Positions 15,736 to 24,039 of a stretch of DNA of 64,000 nt are shown here, piece after piece. Numbering within the stretch: position 1 is the first letter of the stretch; each line of letters begins with the position of its first letter. A model generated the notes under the pieces. The model searched no databases and had not been told where the DNA came from. It worked only from the letters and a program-made list of their open reading frames with translations. Origin of the DNA: Brachybacterium sp036311905. GTDB lineage: Bacteria > Actinomycetota > Actinomycetes > Actinomycetales > Dermabacteraceae. Made by a program: the position numbers and the translations under genes. Location of the stretch: contig NZ_JAZDCH010000003.1 in the NCBI RefSeq assembly GCF_036311905.1, positions 20,441 through 84,440 of the forward strand, in the 5' to 3' direction.

Positions 15736-17739
15736 ATGAGCACCGCATCCGCACCGTTCCGCTGGGCCGTCCTCGGCCCCGGCTCCATCGCGCGCCGTTT
15801 CGCGAGCCAGCTCCCGCACAGCGAGCACGGCGTCCTGGTCGGCGCCGGCAGCCGCGACCCCGAGCGCGCCCGCGTCTTCGCCGACGAGCACGGCGTGAAG
15901 GACGCCCTGATCGGCACCTACGAGGAGATCCTCGCCTCGGACCAGGTCGACGCCGTCTACGTCGCCACCGTCCACACCGGCCACGCCGAGCTCGTCATCG
16001 CCGCGCTCGAGGCAGGCAAGCACGTGCTGTGCGAGAAGCCGCTGGCGCCCAACCACGGCACCGCCATGGCCCTGGCCGATGCCGCCCGCCGCACCGGCGG
16101 GACCCTGCTTGAGGCCTTCATGTACCGCTTCCACCCGCAGACCCTGCAGGTCCTGGACCTCGTCGCCCAGGGCGCGATCGGTGAGCTGGTCCACGTCGAC
16201 GCCTCCTTCTCCTTCGACACCGGTCGCCGCGAGGGTCGCCTGTTCGATCCGGAGATCGCCGGCGGCGGCATCCTCGACGTCGGCTGCTACCCGCTCTCCC
16301 TCGCCCGCCTGGTCGCGGGTGCGGCGGCGGGCACCCTCGTCGCCGAGCCCACCGCGCTCGTCGGGCGCGGCACCCTCGGTCCCACCGGGGTCGACGAGTG
16401 GGCCGCCGCCGAGCTCACCTTCGCCGGCGGGGCCACCGCGTCGCTGCGCACCGGTGTGCGCCTCTCCGACCCCCAGTCCGCCACGATCACCGGCACCCGC
16501 GGCGTGATCCGTCTCGCCGACCCGTGGGCGCTCGGCGCCGAGCAGGTCATCGAGCTCGATGTCGTAGGGGAGGAGCCCCGTCGGATCGAGGTCGAGGCCG
16601 CTCATCCCTACGCCCTCGAGGCCGATGCTCTCGCGCGCGCCACCGGCCACGGCGAGGTGCCCGAGCTGCCCCTCGAGTTCAGCCTCGCGCAGTCCCGCCT
16701 GCTCGACTCCTGGCGCGACCAGATCGGACTGCGCTACCCCTTCGAGCGCGACGACGCGCAGATCCCCACCGTCTCCGGCCGGCCGCTGCGCGTCGCGGAC
16801 GACGCCCCGATGGTCTACGGCGAGCTGCCCGGCATCGACAAGAAGATCTCCCGCCTGGTCATGGGCTGCGACAACCAGCCCGACCTCGCGCACGCCTCGG
16901 CCCTCTTCGACGCCTTCTTCGAAGCCGGCGGCACCACCTTCGACTCCGCCTACATCTACGGCGGGGGCCACCACGAGGTCCTCCTGGGGCAGTGGGTCCG
17001 CAACCGCGGCATCCGCGAGGACGTCGTCGTGATCACCAAGGGCGCCCACACCCCCCACTGCGATCCCGAGTCGATCACCCGCCAGCTGCTCGAGTCCCTC
17101 GAGCGCCAGGGCACCGACTACGCGGACCTCTACATGATGCATCGCGACAACCTCGACATCCCCGTCGGGGAGTTCGTCGACGTCCTCGACGAGCACGTGC
17201 GCGCCGGTCGCATCCGCGCCTTCGGCGGCTCCAACTGGACCCCCGCCCGGGTCGACGAGGCCAACGCCTACGCCGCCGCCCACGGCAAGCAGGGCTTCAG
17301 CCTGCTGAGCAACCACTTCGGCCTCGCCGAGGCGCTCGACGTCCCGTGGGCCGGCTGCGTGCACGCGACCGACCCGGACTCCAAGGCCTGGCTCGCCGAG
17401 CGGAAGATCCCGCTGTTCCCCTGGTCCTCCCAAGCGCGCGGCTTCTTCACCGGCCGCGCCCACCCCGAGGACCGCTCGGACGCCGAGCTCGTGCGCTGCT
17501 ACTACTCCGACGGCAACTTCGAGCGCCTCGAGCGAGCGCGCGCGCTCGCCCGGGAGTTCGACGTGCCGCCCACGGCGATCGCGCTCGCGTACGTCCTCGC
17601 GCAGCCCTTCCCGACCTTCCCGCTGTTCGGCCCGCGCTCGATCACCGAGATGCGCTCGTCGATGACGGGCCTCGGCGTGCAGCTCACCGAGCAGCAGGCC
17701 GCCTGGCTCGATCTGCGCGCCGACTCCCCGTCGGCGTGA
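15736..17739 (+). CDS. fusion of Gfo/Idh/MocA oxidoreductase and aldo/keto reductase
   Basis: A 667-residue protein carrying two complete dehydrogenase-like modules. Residues about 6-340 are Gfo/Idh/MocA: a Rossmann start WAVLGPGSIARRF, then VLCEKPLAPN with the catalytic-type lysine of the EKP motif, EAFMYRFHPQ and DVGCYPLSL. Residues about 370-660 are aldo/keto reductase-like: GGTTFDSAYIYGGGHHE (Asp and Tyr of the catalytic set), VVVITKGAH (Lys), YMMHRDN (His) and GGSNW. Both halves keep recognisable active-site residues. The ATG at 15736 follows AGAAGGA. It faces the sugar transporter across shared LacI operators, so it probably oxidises or epimerises the imported sugar; the substrate is unknown. 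Confidence 0.87.
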   Translation: MSTASAPFRWAVLGPGSIARRFASQLPHSEHGVLVGAGSRDPERARVFADEHGVKDALIGTYEEILASDQVDAVYVATVHTGHAELVIAALEAGKHVLCEKPLAPNHGTAMALADAARRTGGTLLEAFMYRFHPQTLQVLDLVAQGAIGELVHVDASFSFDTGRREGRLFDPEIAGGGILDVGCYPLSLARLVAGAAAGTLVAEPTALVGRGTLGPTGVDEWAAAELTFAGGATASLRTGVRLSDPQSATITGTRGVIRLADPWALGAEQVIELDVVGEEPRRIEVEAAHPYALEADALARATGHGEVPELPLEFSLAQSRLLDSWRDQIGLRYPFERDDAQIPTVSGRPLRVADDAPMVYGELPGIDKKISRLVMGCDNQPDLAHASALFDAFFEAGGTTFDSAYIYGGGHHEVLLGQWVRNRGIREDVVVITKGAHTPHCDPESITRQLLESLERQGTDYADLYMMHRDNLDIPVGEFVDVLDEHVRAGRIRAFGGSNWTPARVDEANAYAAAHGKQGFSLLSNHFGLAEALDVPWAGCVHATDPDSKAWLAERKIPLFPWSSQARGFFTGRAHPEDRSDAELVRCYYSDGNFERLERARALAREFDVPPTAIALAYVLAQPFPTFPLFGPRSITEMRSSMTGLGVQLTEQQAAWLDLRADSPSA

Positions 17740-17752
17740 CACACTCCCGACC

Positions 17753-18754
17753 ATGACCGACCAGGCCACCCGCGGCGGGCGCCGCGCGACGATCATCGAC
17801 GTCGCGGCGCTCGCCGGGGTCTCCCGGCAGACGGTGTCGCGGGCGATCAACGACATGCCGGGCATCTCCGGGGCGACGCGGCAGCGGGTCCTGGACGCGG
17901 CCGAGCAGCTGAACTATCGCCCGAGCCGCTTCGGCCGCGGGCTCGTCTCCGCCGGGCCGCCCACGCTGGGGCTTCTCGTCGACGACCTCGCCAACGCCTA
18001 CTTCCCCGAGATCGCCCGCGCCGTGGTGCGCGCGGCGACCGTCCGCGGCTGGAACGTGCTCGTGGTCGAGACCGCGACGGGGGATGCGGCGGAGATCGCC
18101 CGGGATCTCGCGCACCGGGTCGACGCGCTCGTGGGCTACGGCCTGCCGGACCGCGCCGGGCACGAGGTCCCCGACCGCATGCCGCTGGTCCGGCTCGACG
18201 TCCCGGCCGAGAGCGATACCGCCGGGGTGCTGTATGCGACCGAGGAGGGTTTCGCGGCGCTCGGCGCGCATCTCGCCGCGACCGGGGTACGGACCGTCGC
18301 CGTCCTCGACTCGGAGCGCGAGGGTGTGGGCTCGGCGCGGGCCCGCCGCCTGCGCGAGGCGCTCGACGGCTCCATCGCCGCGAGCATCCTCCCCATCGGT
18401 CCCGAGCCGACCGTCGCCGCCCGCGCCGCGGAGCAGGTCGATGTGGCGCTCGCCCTGGACCCTGTCCCCGAGGTGCTGATCGGCTGGAACGACGCGCATG
18501 CGCTCGCGACCCTCAAGGCCCTGCGGGTGCGGGGCATCGACGTGCCCGGGCGGATGCGGGTGGTGGGCATCGACGGGCTGGCCCTCGGCGCCCTCCTCAG
18601 CCCGGAGTTGACCAGCATCGGCGTCGACATCGACCGGGTCGCGGAGCACGCCGTGGATCTCGTGGACGGCATGTTCGAGGGCCGGCTGCCGCTGTCGGGG
18701 GAGCAGGTGCGGCGCAGCGTCCCCTATCGCCTGATCCTCCGCGAGACCGCCTGA
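17753..18754 (+). CDS. LacI-family transcriptional regulator
   Basis: A 333-residue regulator. The N-terminal helix-turn-helix is TIIDVAALAGVSRQTVSRAIN, shorter pieces of which are standard LacI recognition sequence, followed by the hinge QLNYRPSRFGRGL. The remaining 270 residues are a periplasmic-binding-protein-like sensor domain. It lies 13 bases behind the fusion oxidoreductase gene, with no ribosome site of its own, so it is likely cotranslated. It probably controls the divergent sugar genes through O1 and O2, which have the expected symmetry. The effector sugar is unknown. Confidence 0.9.
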   Translation: MTDQATRGGRRATIIDVAALAGVSRQTVSRAINDMPGISGATRQRVLDAAEQLNYRPSRFGRGLVSAGPPTLGLLVDDLANAYFPEIARAVVRAATVRGWNVLVVETATGDAAEIARDLAHRVDALVGYGLPDRAGHEVPDRMPLVRLDVPAESDTAGVLYATEEGFAALGAHLAATGVRTVAVLDSEREGVGSARARRLREALDGSIAASILPIGPEPTVAARAAEQVDVALALDPVPEVLIGWNDAHALATLKALRVRGIDVPGRMRVVGIDGLALGALLSPELTSIGVDIDRVAEHAVDLVDGMFEGRLPLSGEQVRRSVPYRLILRETA

Positions 18755-18919
18755 GCCGTCCGACGGCACCCGACGGGCGAGCGCGGGCGGTGCGATGTTG
18801 CGCACAGCATCCCCGGCCCCTCGCGGCGGGTGGCTCCCGCGTGGCAGACTGGTGCGTCGGTTCTGGTTCACGGTGCCCGCCCGGCGCGCCGACCCAGCGA
18901 CCACGACGAAGGAGACCCC

Positions 18920-19129
18920 ATGAAGGCTGACATCCACCCGACCTACGTGGTCACCCAGGTCACTTGCACCTGCGGCAACACGTTCACCACGCGCTCGACC
19001 AAGGCCGACGGAGAGATCCGCGCCGAGGTCTGCTCCGCGTGCCACCCGTTCTACACCGGCAAGCAGAAGATCCTGGACACCGGCGGCCGCGTGGCCCGCT
19101 TCCAGGCCCGCTACGGCAAGAAGAACTGA
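18920..19129 (+). CDS. rpmE: 50S ribosomal protein L31 (zinc form)
   Basis: A 69-residue ribosomal protein beginning MKADIHPTY. It has the zinc ligands of the C+ type, CTCG near residue 16 and CSACHPFYTGKQ near residue 38, and a basic C-terminus. The ATG at 18920 follows AAGGAG. In many actinobacteria it directly follows rho; here the 6.4-kb sugar module intervenes. Its transcript ends at the 17-bp hairpin at 19146-19183. A CAGACT hexamer at 18845 could be a -10, but the match is poor. Confidence 0.95.
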   Translation: MKADIHPTYVVTQVTCTCGNTFTTRSTKADGEIRAEVCSACHPFYTGKQKILDTGGRVARFQARYGKKN

Positions 19130-19145
19130 CGTCCCGAGTCTTCTC

Positions 19146-19183
19146 CGACGCCGGTGCACGCCCCTGGGCGTGCACCGGCGTCG
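19146..19183 (+). terminator. hairpin terminator after rpmE
   Basis: A perfect 17-bp stem (19146-19162 with 19167-19183) with a CCTG loop, starting 17 bases after the rpmE stop. It may be partial, since prfA follows 54 bases later with no clear promoter. Confidence 0.8.
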
Positions 19184-19236
19184 TCGTCTGAGACCCGCCG
19201 CCCCGTGGGGCGCACCGAGCACGAGAGGGCGCCGAT

Positions 19237-20382
19237 TTGCGGTCGACCGAGGGATCCGACACCGAGCGGCTCGCCCCGCTGCGGGCCGAGCACGGCCGGC
19301 TGCAGCAGGAGATGGCCGACCCATCTCTGCACGAGGAGGCGGGCCGGGCCCGGCGCGTCGGCCGGCGCTATGCCGAGCTGAGCGCTGTGCTCGAGGTGGC
19401 CGATCACTTGGAGGCGACCGCTGCGGATCTCGCCACCGCCCGGGAGCTCGTCGAGATCGGCGACGACGATCCGGAGGTCGCCGCGGAGGCCGAGGCCCTC
19501 GCCGACCGTCTCGAGGAGGACCGCGCGGCGCTCGAGGAGCTGCTCGCGCCCCGTGACCCCGATGACGCCCGGGACGTCATCCTGGAGATCAAGGCGGGGG
19601 CCGGGGGAGAGGAGTCCGCCCTCTTCGCGGCCGAGATGCTGCGCATGTACCGCTCCTACGCGGAGTCGAAGGGGTGGCGCCTGGAGGTGCTCACGAGCGC
19701 GGACTCCGAGCTCGGCGGGCTGCGCGATGTGACCGCCGCGATCACCGCCCGCTCCGCAGCGACCCCGGCCGACGGCGTCTACGCCCATCTCAAGCACGAG
19801 GCCGGCGTGCACCGGGTCCAGCGCGTCCCGGTCACCGAGTCGGCCGGACGCATCCACACCTCCGCCGTGGGCGTGCTGGTGCTCCCCGAGGCCGACGAGA
19901 CCGACGAGAGCGAGCTGCTCGCCGAGGCGATGGCGCCGGCGAACCTGCGCATCGATGTCTTCCGCTCCTCCGGCCCCGGCGGGCAGAGCGTGAACACCAC
20001 CGACTCGGCGGTGCGCATCACCCATCTGCCGACGGGGCTCGTCGTCTCCTGCCAGGACCAGAAGAGCCAGCTGCAGAACCGCGAGCAGGCCCTGCGGATC
20101 CTCCGCACTCGTCTGCTGGACGCGCGCCGCGCCGAGCAGGACCAGGCCTCCTCCGCCGCGCGCCGCTCCCAGGTCCGCACCGTCGACCGCTCGGAGCGGA
20201 TCCGCACTTACAACTTCCCCGAGTCCCGCGTGGCCGACCACCGCACCGGGTACAAGGCCGGCAACCTCTCCCAGGTGCTCGCGGGCGATCTCGAGGACCT
20301 CATCGCCTCCTCCCGCGCCGCCGAGCGCGACGCCCGCCTCGCCGAGGCGCAGCAGGACGGGGTCGCGGAGGACGCCGGATGA
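19237..20382 (+). CDS. prfA: peptide chain release factor 1
   Basis: A 381-residue class I release factor recognising UAA and UAG. RVPVTESAGRIHTSA contains the PxT-type anticodon tripeptide in its actinobacterial PVT form, which marks RF1 rather than RF2. GPGGQSVNTTDSAVRI carries the catalytic GGQ near residues 248-250. The TTG at 19237 is the start in frame with AGAGGG upstream; no ATG gives a full-length N-terminus. The stop overlaps the prmC start by 4 bases, linking the factor to the enzyme that methylates its GGQ glutamine. Confidence 0.94.
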   Translation: MRSTEGSDTERLAPLRAEHGRLQQEMADPSLHEEAGRARRVGRRYAELSAVLEVADHLEATAADLATARELVEIGDDDPEVAAEAEALADRLEEDRAALEELLAPRDPDDARDVILEIKAGAGGEESALFAAEMLRMYRSYAESKGWRLEVLTSADSELGGLRDVTAAITARSAATPADGVYAHLKHEAGVHRVQRVPVTESAGRIHTSAVGVLVLPEADETDESELLAEAMAPANLRIDVFRSSGPGGQSVNTTDSAVRITHLPTGLVVSCQDQKSQLQNREQALRILRTRLLDARRAEQDQASSAARRSQVRTVDRSERIRTYNFPESRVADHRTGYKAGNLSQVLAGDLEDLIASSRAAERDARLAEAQQDGVAEDAG

Positions 20383-21299
20383 CCCTCCCGCCCGCGTCGG
20401 CGCCCGAGCCGCGCCACGTGCTGCGCGCCGCGCTCGCCGCGACCACCGAGCGCCTCGGCCGCGCCGGCGTCCCCTCGCCGAGCACGGACGCCCGCGCCCT
20501 GCTCGCCGCCGCCGTGCGCACCGACCGTCCGCTGGTCCTGCTCGACGCCCTCCCGGCCGACTTCGCCGCGGAGCTCGAGCGCCTCACCGCCCGTCGCGAG
20601 GCCCGCGAGCCGCTCCAGCTGATCCTCGGCCGCGCCCCCTTCCGCCGCCTGGACCTGATCGTCCGCCCCGGCGTGTTCATCCCGCGACCCGAGACGGAGC
20701 TCGCCCTGGACCTGCTCCGTGAGCACCACCGGGGGCCGCTCGAGCACCTGGTCGACCTGTGCACGGGGAGCGGAGCCCTCGCCGCGGCCGCTCTCGACGA
20801 GCTGCCCGGCCTCGAGGTCCTCGCCGTCGAGGTCGATCCGCTCGCCGCCGCGCTCGCCCGCGAGAACCTCGCGGCGGTCGACCCGCGGCGGGGGAGCGTG
20901 CTCGAGGGCGACCTGCTCGGCGAGCCGGCCGGACTCGCCGCGGCGGGGCCCGTCGACGCGATCCTCTCGAACCCGCCGTACATCCCGCCGGAGGCGGTCC
21001 CGCGGGAGGCGGAGGTGCTCGCGCACGATCCGCATCGCGCCCTCTTCGGGGGCGGGGAGGACGGCCTCGAGGTGCCGCGCGCCGTGATCGGATGGGCGCG
21101 GCGGCTGCTGCGTCCCGGCGGGCTGCTGGTGATGGAGCACGCCGACGTGCAGGGCCCCTCCGCCCGCGCGGCCGCTCGCGCGGCCGGCGGCTTCTCCGAG
21201 ATCTCCACCGCCGCCGACCTCACCGGCCGGGACCGCTTCCTGATCGCCCGTCGGACATCGGCGGAGCCCGCAGACGGAAGTGAGAGACTGACCCGGTGA
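20379..21299 (+). CDS. prmC: peptide chain release factor N5-glutamine methyltransferase
   Basis: A 306-residue SAM-dependent methyltransferase that modifies the GGQ glutamine of release factors. An N-terminal helical domain is followed by the SAM-binding DLCTGSGALA and the catalytic NPPYIPPEAV (N198). The ATG overlaps the prfA stop and its own stop overlaps the tsaC GTG, both by 4 bases, so the three genes are cotranslated. prfA-prmC adjacency is nearly universal. Confidence 0.94.
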   Translation: MTLPPASAPEPRHVLRAALAATTERLGRAGVPSPSTDARALLAAAVRTDRPLVLLDALPADFAAELERLTARREAREPLQLILGRAPFRRLDLIVRPGVFIPRPETELALDLLREHHRGPLEHLVDLCTGSGALAAAALDELPGLEVLAVEVDPLAAALARENLAAVDPRRGSVLEGDLLGEPAGLAAAGPVDAILSNPPYIPPEAVPREAEVLAHDPHRALFGGGEDGLEVPRAVIGWARRLLRPGGLLVMEHADVQGPSARAAARAAGGFSEISTAADLTGRDRFLIARRTSAEPADGSERLTR

Positions 21300-22201
21300 G
21301 CGTGCATGACACCCAGAACCCCGAATCCCGCGAGTCGGCGCTGACGGCCGCCGTCGAGGCCGTCCGCGAGGGCCGCCTCATCGTCCTGCCGACGGACACC
21401 GTCTACGGCATCGGCGCCGACGCCTTCTCCCCGGAGTCCGTCGAGGCGCTCCTCGAGGCGAAGGGTCGCGGCCGGGACACCCCTCCGCCGGTGCTCATCG
21501 GCGACCATGCCGTGCTGCTCGCCCTCGCGGTCGACCTCCCCCCGTATGTCGAGGACCTCGCCGACGCCTTCTGGCCCGGTGCGCTGACCCTGATCCTGCA
21601 GGCGCAGCCCTCCCTCACCTGGGATCTGGGGGAGACCCGGGGCACGGTCGCCCTGCGCATGCCCGATGACGAGGTGGCGCTGGACCTGCTGCGCCGCACC
21701 GGACCGCTCGCCGTCTCGAGCGCGAACCGCCACGGCAAGCCCGCGGCGCTCACCGTCCTGGACGCGGCGACCCAGCTCGGCGACGCGGTCGAGGTGTACC
21801 TCGACGGCGGCACCGCCCGCCTCGGGACCAGCTCCACCATCATCGACACGACCGTCACCCCCGCGGAGATCGTCCGCGAGGGGTCGCTGAGTAGGGAGCA
21901 GATCATCGAGGCGGTGGGCGACATCTTCGCGGCGCCGCACAGCGAGGAGTCCGGGGAGGAGTCGGGCGAGGGGTCCGCCGCCGCAACGGACGAGCCCGGC
22001 GCGGGAGACGTTGCACCCGGAGCGGACGGGTCCGCCGACGTCACGGAGGAGACCGCGGGGGAGGGCCCCGACGACGCTCCGGCTCCGGCCCTCGACCTCC
22101 CCTCGGAGCCCGAGCTCGCCGAGCTCTCGGAGAGCGCCGAGCCAGTCCCGGCAGAGCCCGCGACGGACCCGGCGGCCGGCGAGGAGAAGCCCGCCGGGTG
22201 A
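21296..22201 (+). CDS. tsaC: L-threonylcarbamoyladenylate synthase with acidic C-terminal tail
   Basis: A 301-residue YrdC/Sua5-type protein that makes threonylcarbamoyl-AMP from threonine, bicarbonate and ATP for tRNA t6A37 modification. Signatures are LPTDTVYGIGADAF, KGRGRDTPPPVLIG, FWPGALTLIL and VSSANRHG. The catalytic domain ends near residue 210. The remaining ~90 residues are a Glu/Pro/Ala-rich tail without a recognisable Sua5 domain. The GTG start overlaps prmC. TsaD, the next enzyme of the pathway, is encoded at the left edge. Confidence 0.9.
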   Translation: MSVHDTQNPESRESALTAAVEAVREGRLIVLPTDTVYGIGADAFSPESVEALLEAKGRGRDTPPPVLIGDHAVLLALAVDLPPYVEDLADAFWPGALTLILQAQPSLTWDLGETRGTVALRMPDDEVALDLLRRTGPLAVSSANRHGKPAALTVLDAATQLGDAVEVYLDGGTARLGTSSTIIDTTVTPAEIVREGSLSREQIIEAVGDIFAAPHSEESGEESGEGSAAATDEPGAGDVAPGADGSADVTEETAGEGPDDAPAPALDLPSEPELAELSESAEPVPAEPATDPAAGEEKPAG

Positions 22202-23325
22202 GGATCTACCTGTTCATCCTGCTCGTCTCCGCGGCCGTCACCTTCCTGACCACGCCCGCCGTGAGGCTGATGGCCCGGCGCGCGGGCGCGATGACCGCGG
22301 TGCGTTCCCGGGACGTCCACGACGCGGTGACCCCGCGTCTGGGCGGGGTGGCGATGCTGGCCGGGGTGGTGGCCGCGATGCTGATCGCGTCGAACGTGCC
22401 CTTCCTCGAGGGGCTCTTCCGCGATTCGCGCCAGGCCTGGGGCATCCTCGCCGCGGCAGCCCTGGTGTGCCTGCTCGGCGCGGCGGACGACAAATGGGAC
22501 CTGGACTGGATGACCAAGCTGGCGGGGCAGATCCTCGCCGCGCTGCTCCTCGCCTGGCAGGGCGTGCAGCTCGTGACCCTGCCCATCGGCGGGGTCACGC
22601 TCCTCTCGCCCCGTGCCTCGCTGATCCTCACCGTGCTGGTGGTGGTGGTGAGCATGAACGCCGTCAACTTCGTCGACGGCCTCGACGGGCTCGCCGCCGG
22701 TGTGATGGCGATCGGCGGCAGTGCCTTCTTCGCCTACGCCTACCTGCTCACCCGCAGCGCCTCGGCGACGGACTACTCCTCCCTGGCCGCTGTCCTCACC
22801 GCGATGATGATCGGCGCCTGCGCAGGCTTCCTGCCGCACAACCTCACCCGGGCGCGCATCTTCATGGGCGACTCCGGATCGATGCTCCTCGGGCTGCTCC
22901 TCGCCGCCTCGACCATCGCGGTCACGGGTCAGGTCGATCCCGCCCGCCTCTCCGGCGCGGACTTCTTCGGGCAGTTCCTGCCGATCCTGCTGCCGATCGG
23001 CGTCATGGTGATCCCGTTCCTCGACTTCGCGCTCGCCGTGGTGCGGAGGATCGGCTCCGGCCGCTCGCCCTTCCACGCCGACAAGCTCCACCTCCATCAC
23101 CGCCTGCTGGGCCTGGGCCACTCCAAGCGCACGGCCGTGCTGATCATGTACCTCTGGACCGTCGTGATCTCCGCCGGGCTGCTCGCGCCCCTCGTGCTCG
23201 ACACGCGCGGCGTGGTGCTCTTCTGGACCGGCGGCGTGCTGCTGGCCCTCCTGCTGACCTTCGACCCGCTCAGGTGGCGACATGCCCGTCACCGGAAGGA
23301 CCCCACCGATGCCCGCTCCGTCTGA
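22198..23325 (+). CDS. wecA: polyprenyl-phosphate GlcNAc-1-phosphate transferase
   Basis: A 375-residue multi-pass membrane enzyme of the WecA/TagO family. It attaches a sugar-1-phosphate, usually GlcNAc, to the lipid carrier at the start of wall glycopolymer synthesis. About ten hydrophobic segments are visible. Conserved cytoplasmic motifs are RDVHDAVTPRLGG, GAADDKWDL (metal Asp pair), NFVDGLDGLAAG, IFMGDSGSM and HADKLHLHHRLL. The GTG at 22198 overlaps tsaC by 4 bases. The same tsaC-wecA-atpI order is known from mycobacteria (rfe). Confidence 0.9.
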   Translation: MRIYLFILLVSAAVTFLTTPAVRLMARRAGAMTAVRSRDVHDAVTPRLGGVAMLAGVVAAMLIASNVPFLEGLFRDSRQAWGILAAAALVCLLGAADDKWDLDWMTKLAGQILAALLLAWQGVQLVTLPIGGVTLLSPRASLILTVLVVVVSMNAVNFVDGLDGLAAGVMAIGGSAFFAYAYLLTRSASATDYSSLAAVLTAMMIGACAGFLPHNLTRARIFMGDSGSMLLGLLLAASTIAVTGQVDPARLSGADFFGQFLPILLPIGVMVIPFLDFALAVVRRIGSGRSPFHADKLHLHHRLLGLGHSKRTAVLIMYLWTVVISAGLLAPLVLDTRGVVLFWTGGVLLALLLTFDPLRWRHARHRKDPTDARSV

Positions 23326-23836
23326 TGAGACCACCCCGCACGGCGCGGAGCGCGCCGTCGCGCCCCGTCCGGGCGATTCCCGCCGCCATCGTGCCGTCGG
23401 CGATCGAGCCATGCGTCGCGCGGCCGTGATCGCCCTGATCGTCGGCCTGGTGCTCGACCTGATCGTGCTCGCGATCGCCCTGGCCCGAGGAGAGGGGCCC
23501 GCGGTCAACGGCGCTCTGATCGGCACCGGACTGACTCTCGTCATCATCGTGCCGACCCTGGTGATCACCATCGTCGGCGCACGCATGTCCCCGTTGACCA
23601 TGGCGGCCACCGTGCTCGGGAGCTGGGCGGGGAAGATGCTGATTGTGATCCTCGTCCTGGTCCTGGTGAAGGACCTGGCCGCGGTCTCGTCGCTCTGGAT
23701 CGGGCTCGCCCTGCTGGTCGGAGCGGTTCCGGCGATCACGATCGAGGGCGTGCTCATGGCTCGCTCGCGCCAGCCCCTCGACGTCGACCCGCACGAGGGC
23801 CCCACGGAGGACTCTCGCGACCGGGCCGGGGCCTGA
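23309..23836 (+). CDS. atpI: AtpI-like membrane protein
   Basis: A 175-residue protein with a hydrophilic N-terminus and four predicted membrane segments (from about residues 35, 65, 95 and 130). It sits directly upstream of the ATP synthase genes, as AtpI does; AtpI is thought to help c-ring assembly or Mg2+ handling. The ATG at 23309 follows GGAAGGA at good spacing and overlaps the end of wecA by 17 bases; an earlier ATG at 23282 lacks such a site. Sequence identity to AtpI is not obvious by eye, so the call rests on topology and position. Confidence 0.7.
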   Translation: MPAPSDETTPHGAERAVAPRPGDSRRHRAVGDRAMRRAAVIALIVGLVLDLIVLAIALARGEGPAVNGALIGTGLTLVIIVPTLVITIVGARMSPLTMAATVLGSWAGKMLIVILVLVLVKDLAAVSSLWIGLALLVGAVPAITIEGVLMARSRQPLDVDPHEGPTEDSRDRAGA

Positions 23837-23841
23837 CTCTC

Positions 23842-23850
23842 TGTTATGCT
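23842..23850 (+). promoter_or_regulatory. extended -10 promoter of the ATP synthase operon
   Basis: TGTTATGCT matches the extended -10 pattern TGnTATNNT and begins 5 bases after the atpI stop. No -35 is seen, as expected for an extended -10. It implies a leader of about 180 nt before atpB. That leader ends in a small CAGGC/GCCTG stem (24016-24032) next to the start region. Confidence 0.6.
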
Positions 23851-24039
23851 TCCCAAGGCGCCGACACCGCAGCTCGCGGACACCCGACAGGGCAGGTGGG
23901 AGCGCTGATCGACCACCACGTACGCCCTGGCGCAGACCATCGCCGCACACACGGTGGCCGTCAACCGGCAGTGGACTCGATCGACGTGACAGCTAGTGCC
24001 GACGCCGCCGCGCGTCAGGCCTGAAAAGCCTGGGAGATC

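Noticed and set aside
18794..18811. GATGTTGCGCACAGCATC as a third LacI operator near rpmE
   Set aside because: The symmetry is imperfect and the sequence does not match the GTGANCGTTCAC core shared by the two good operators.
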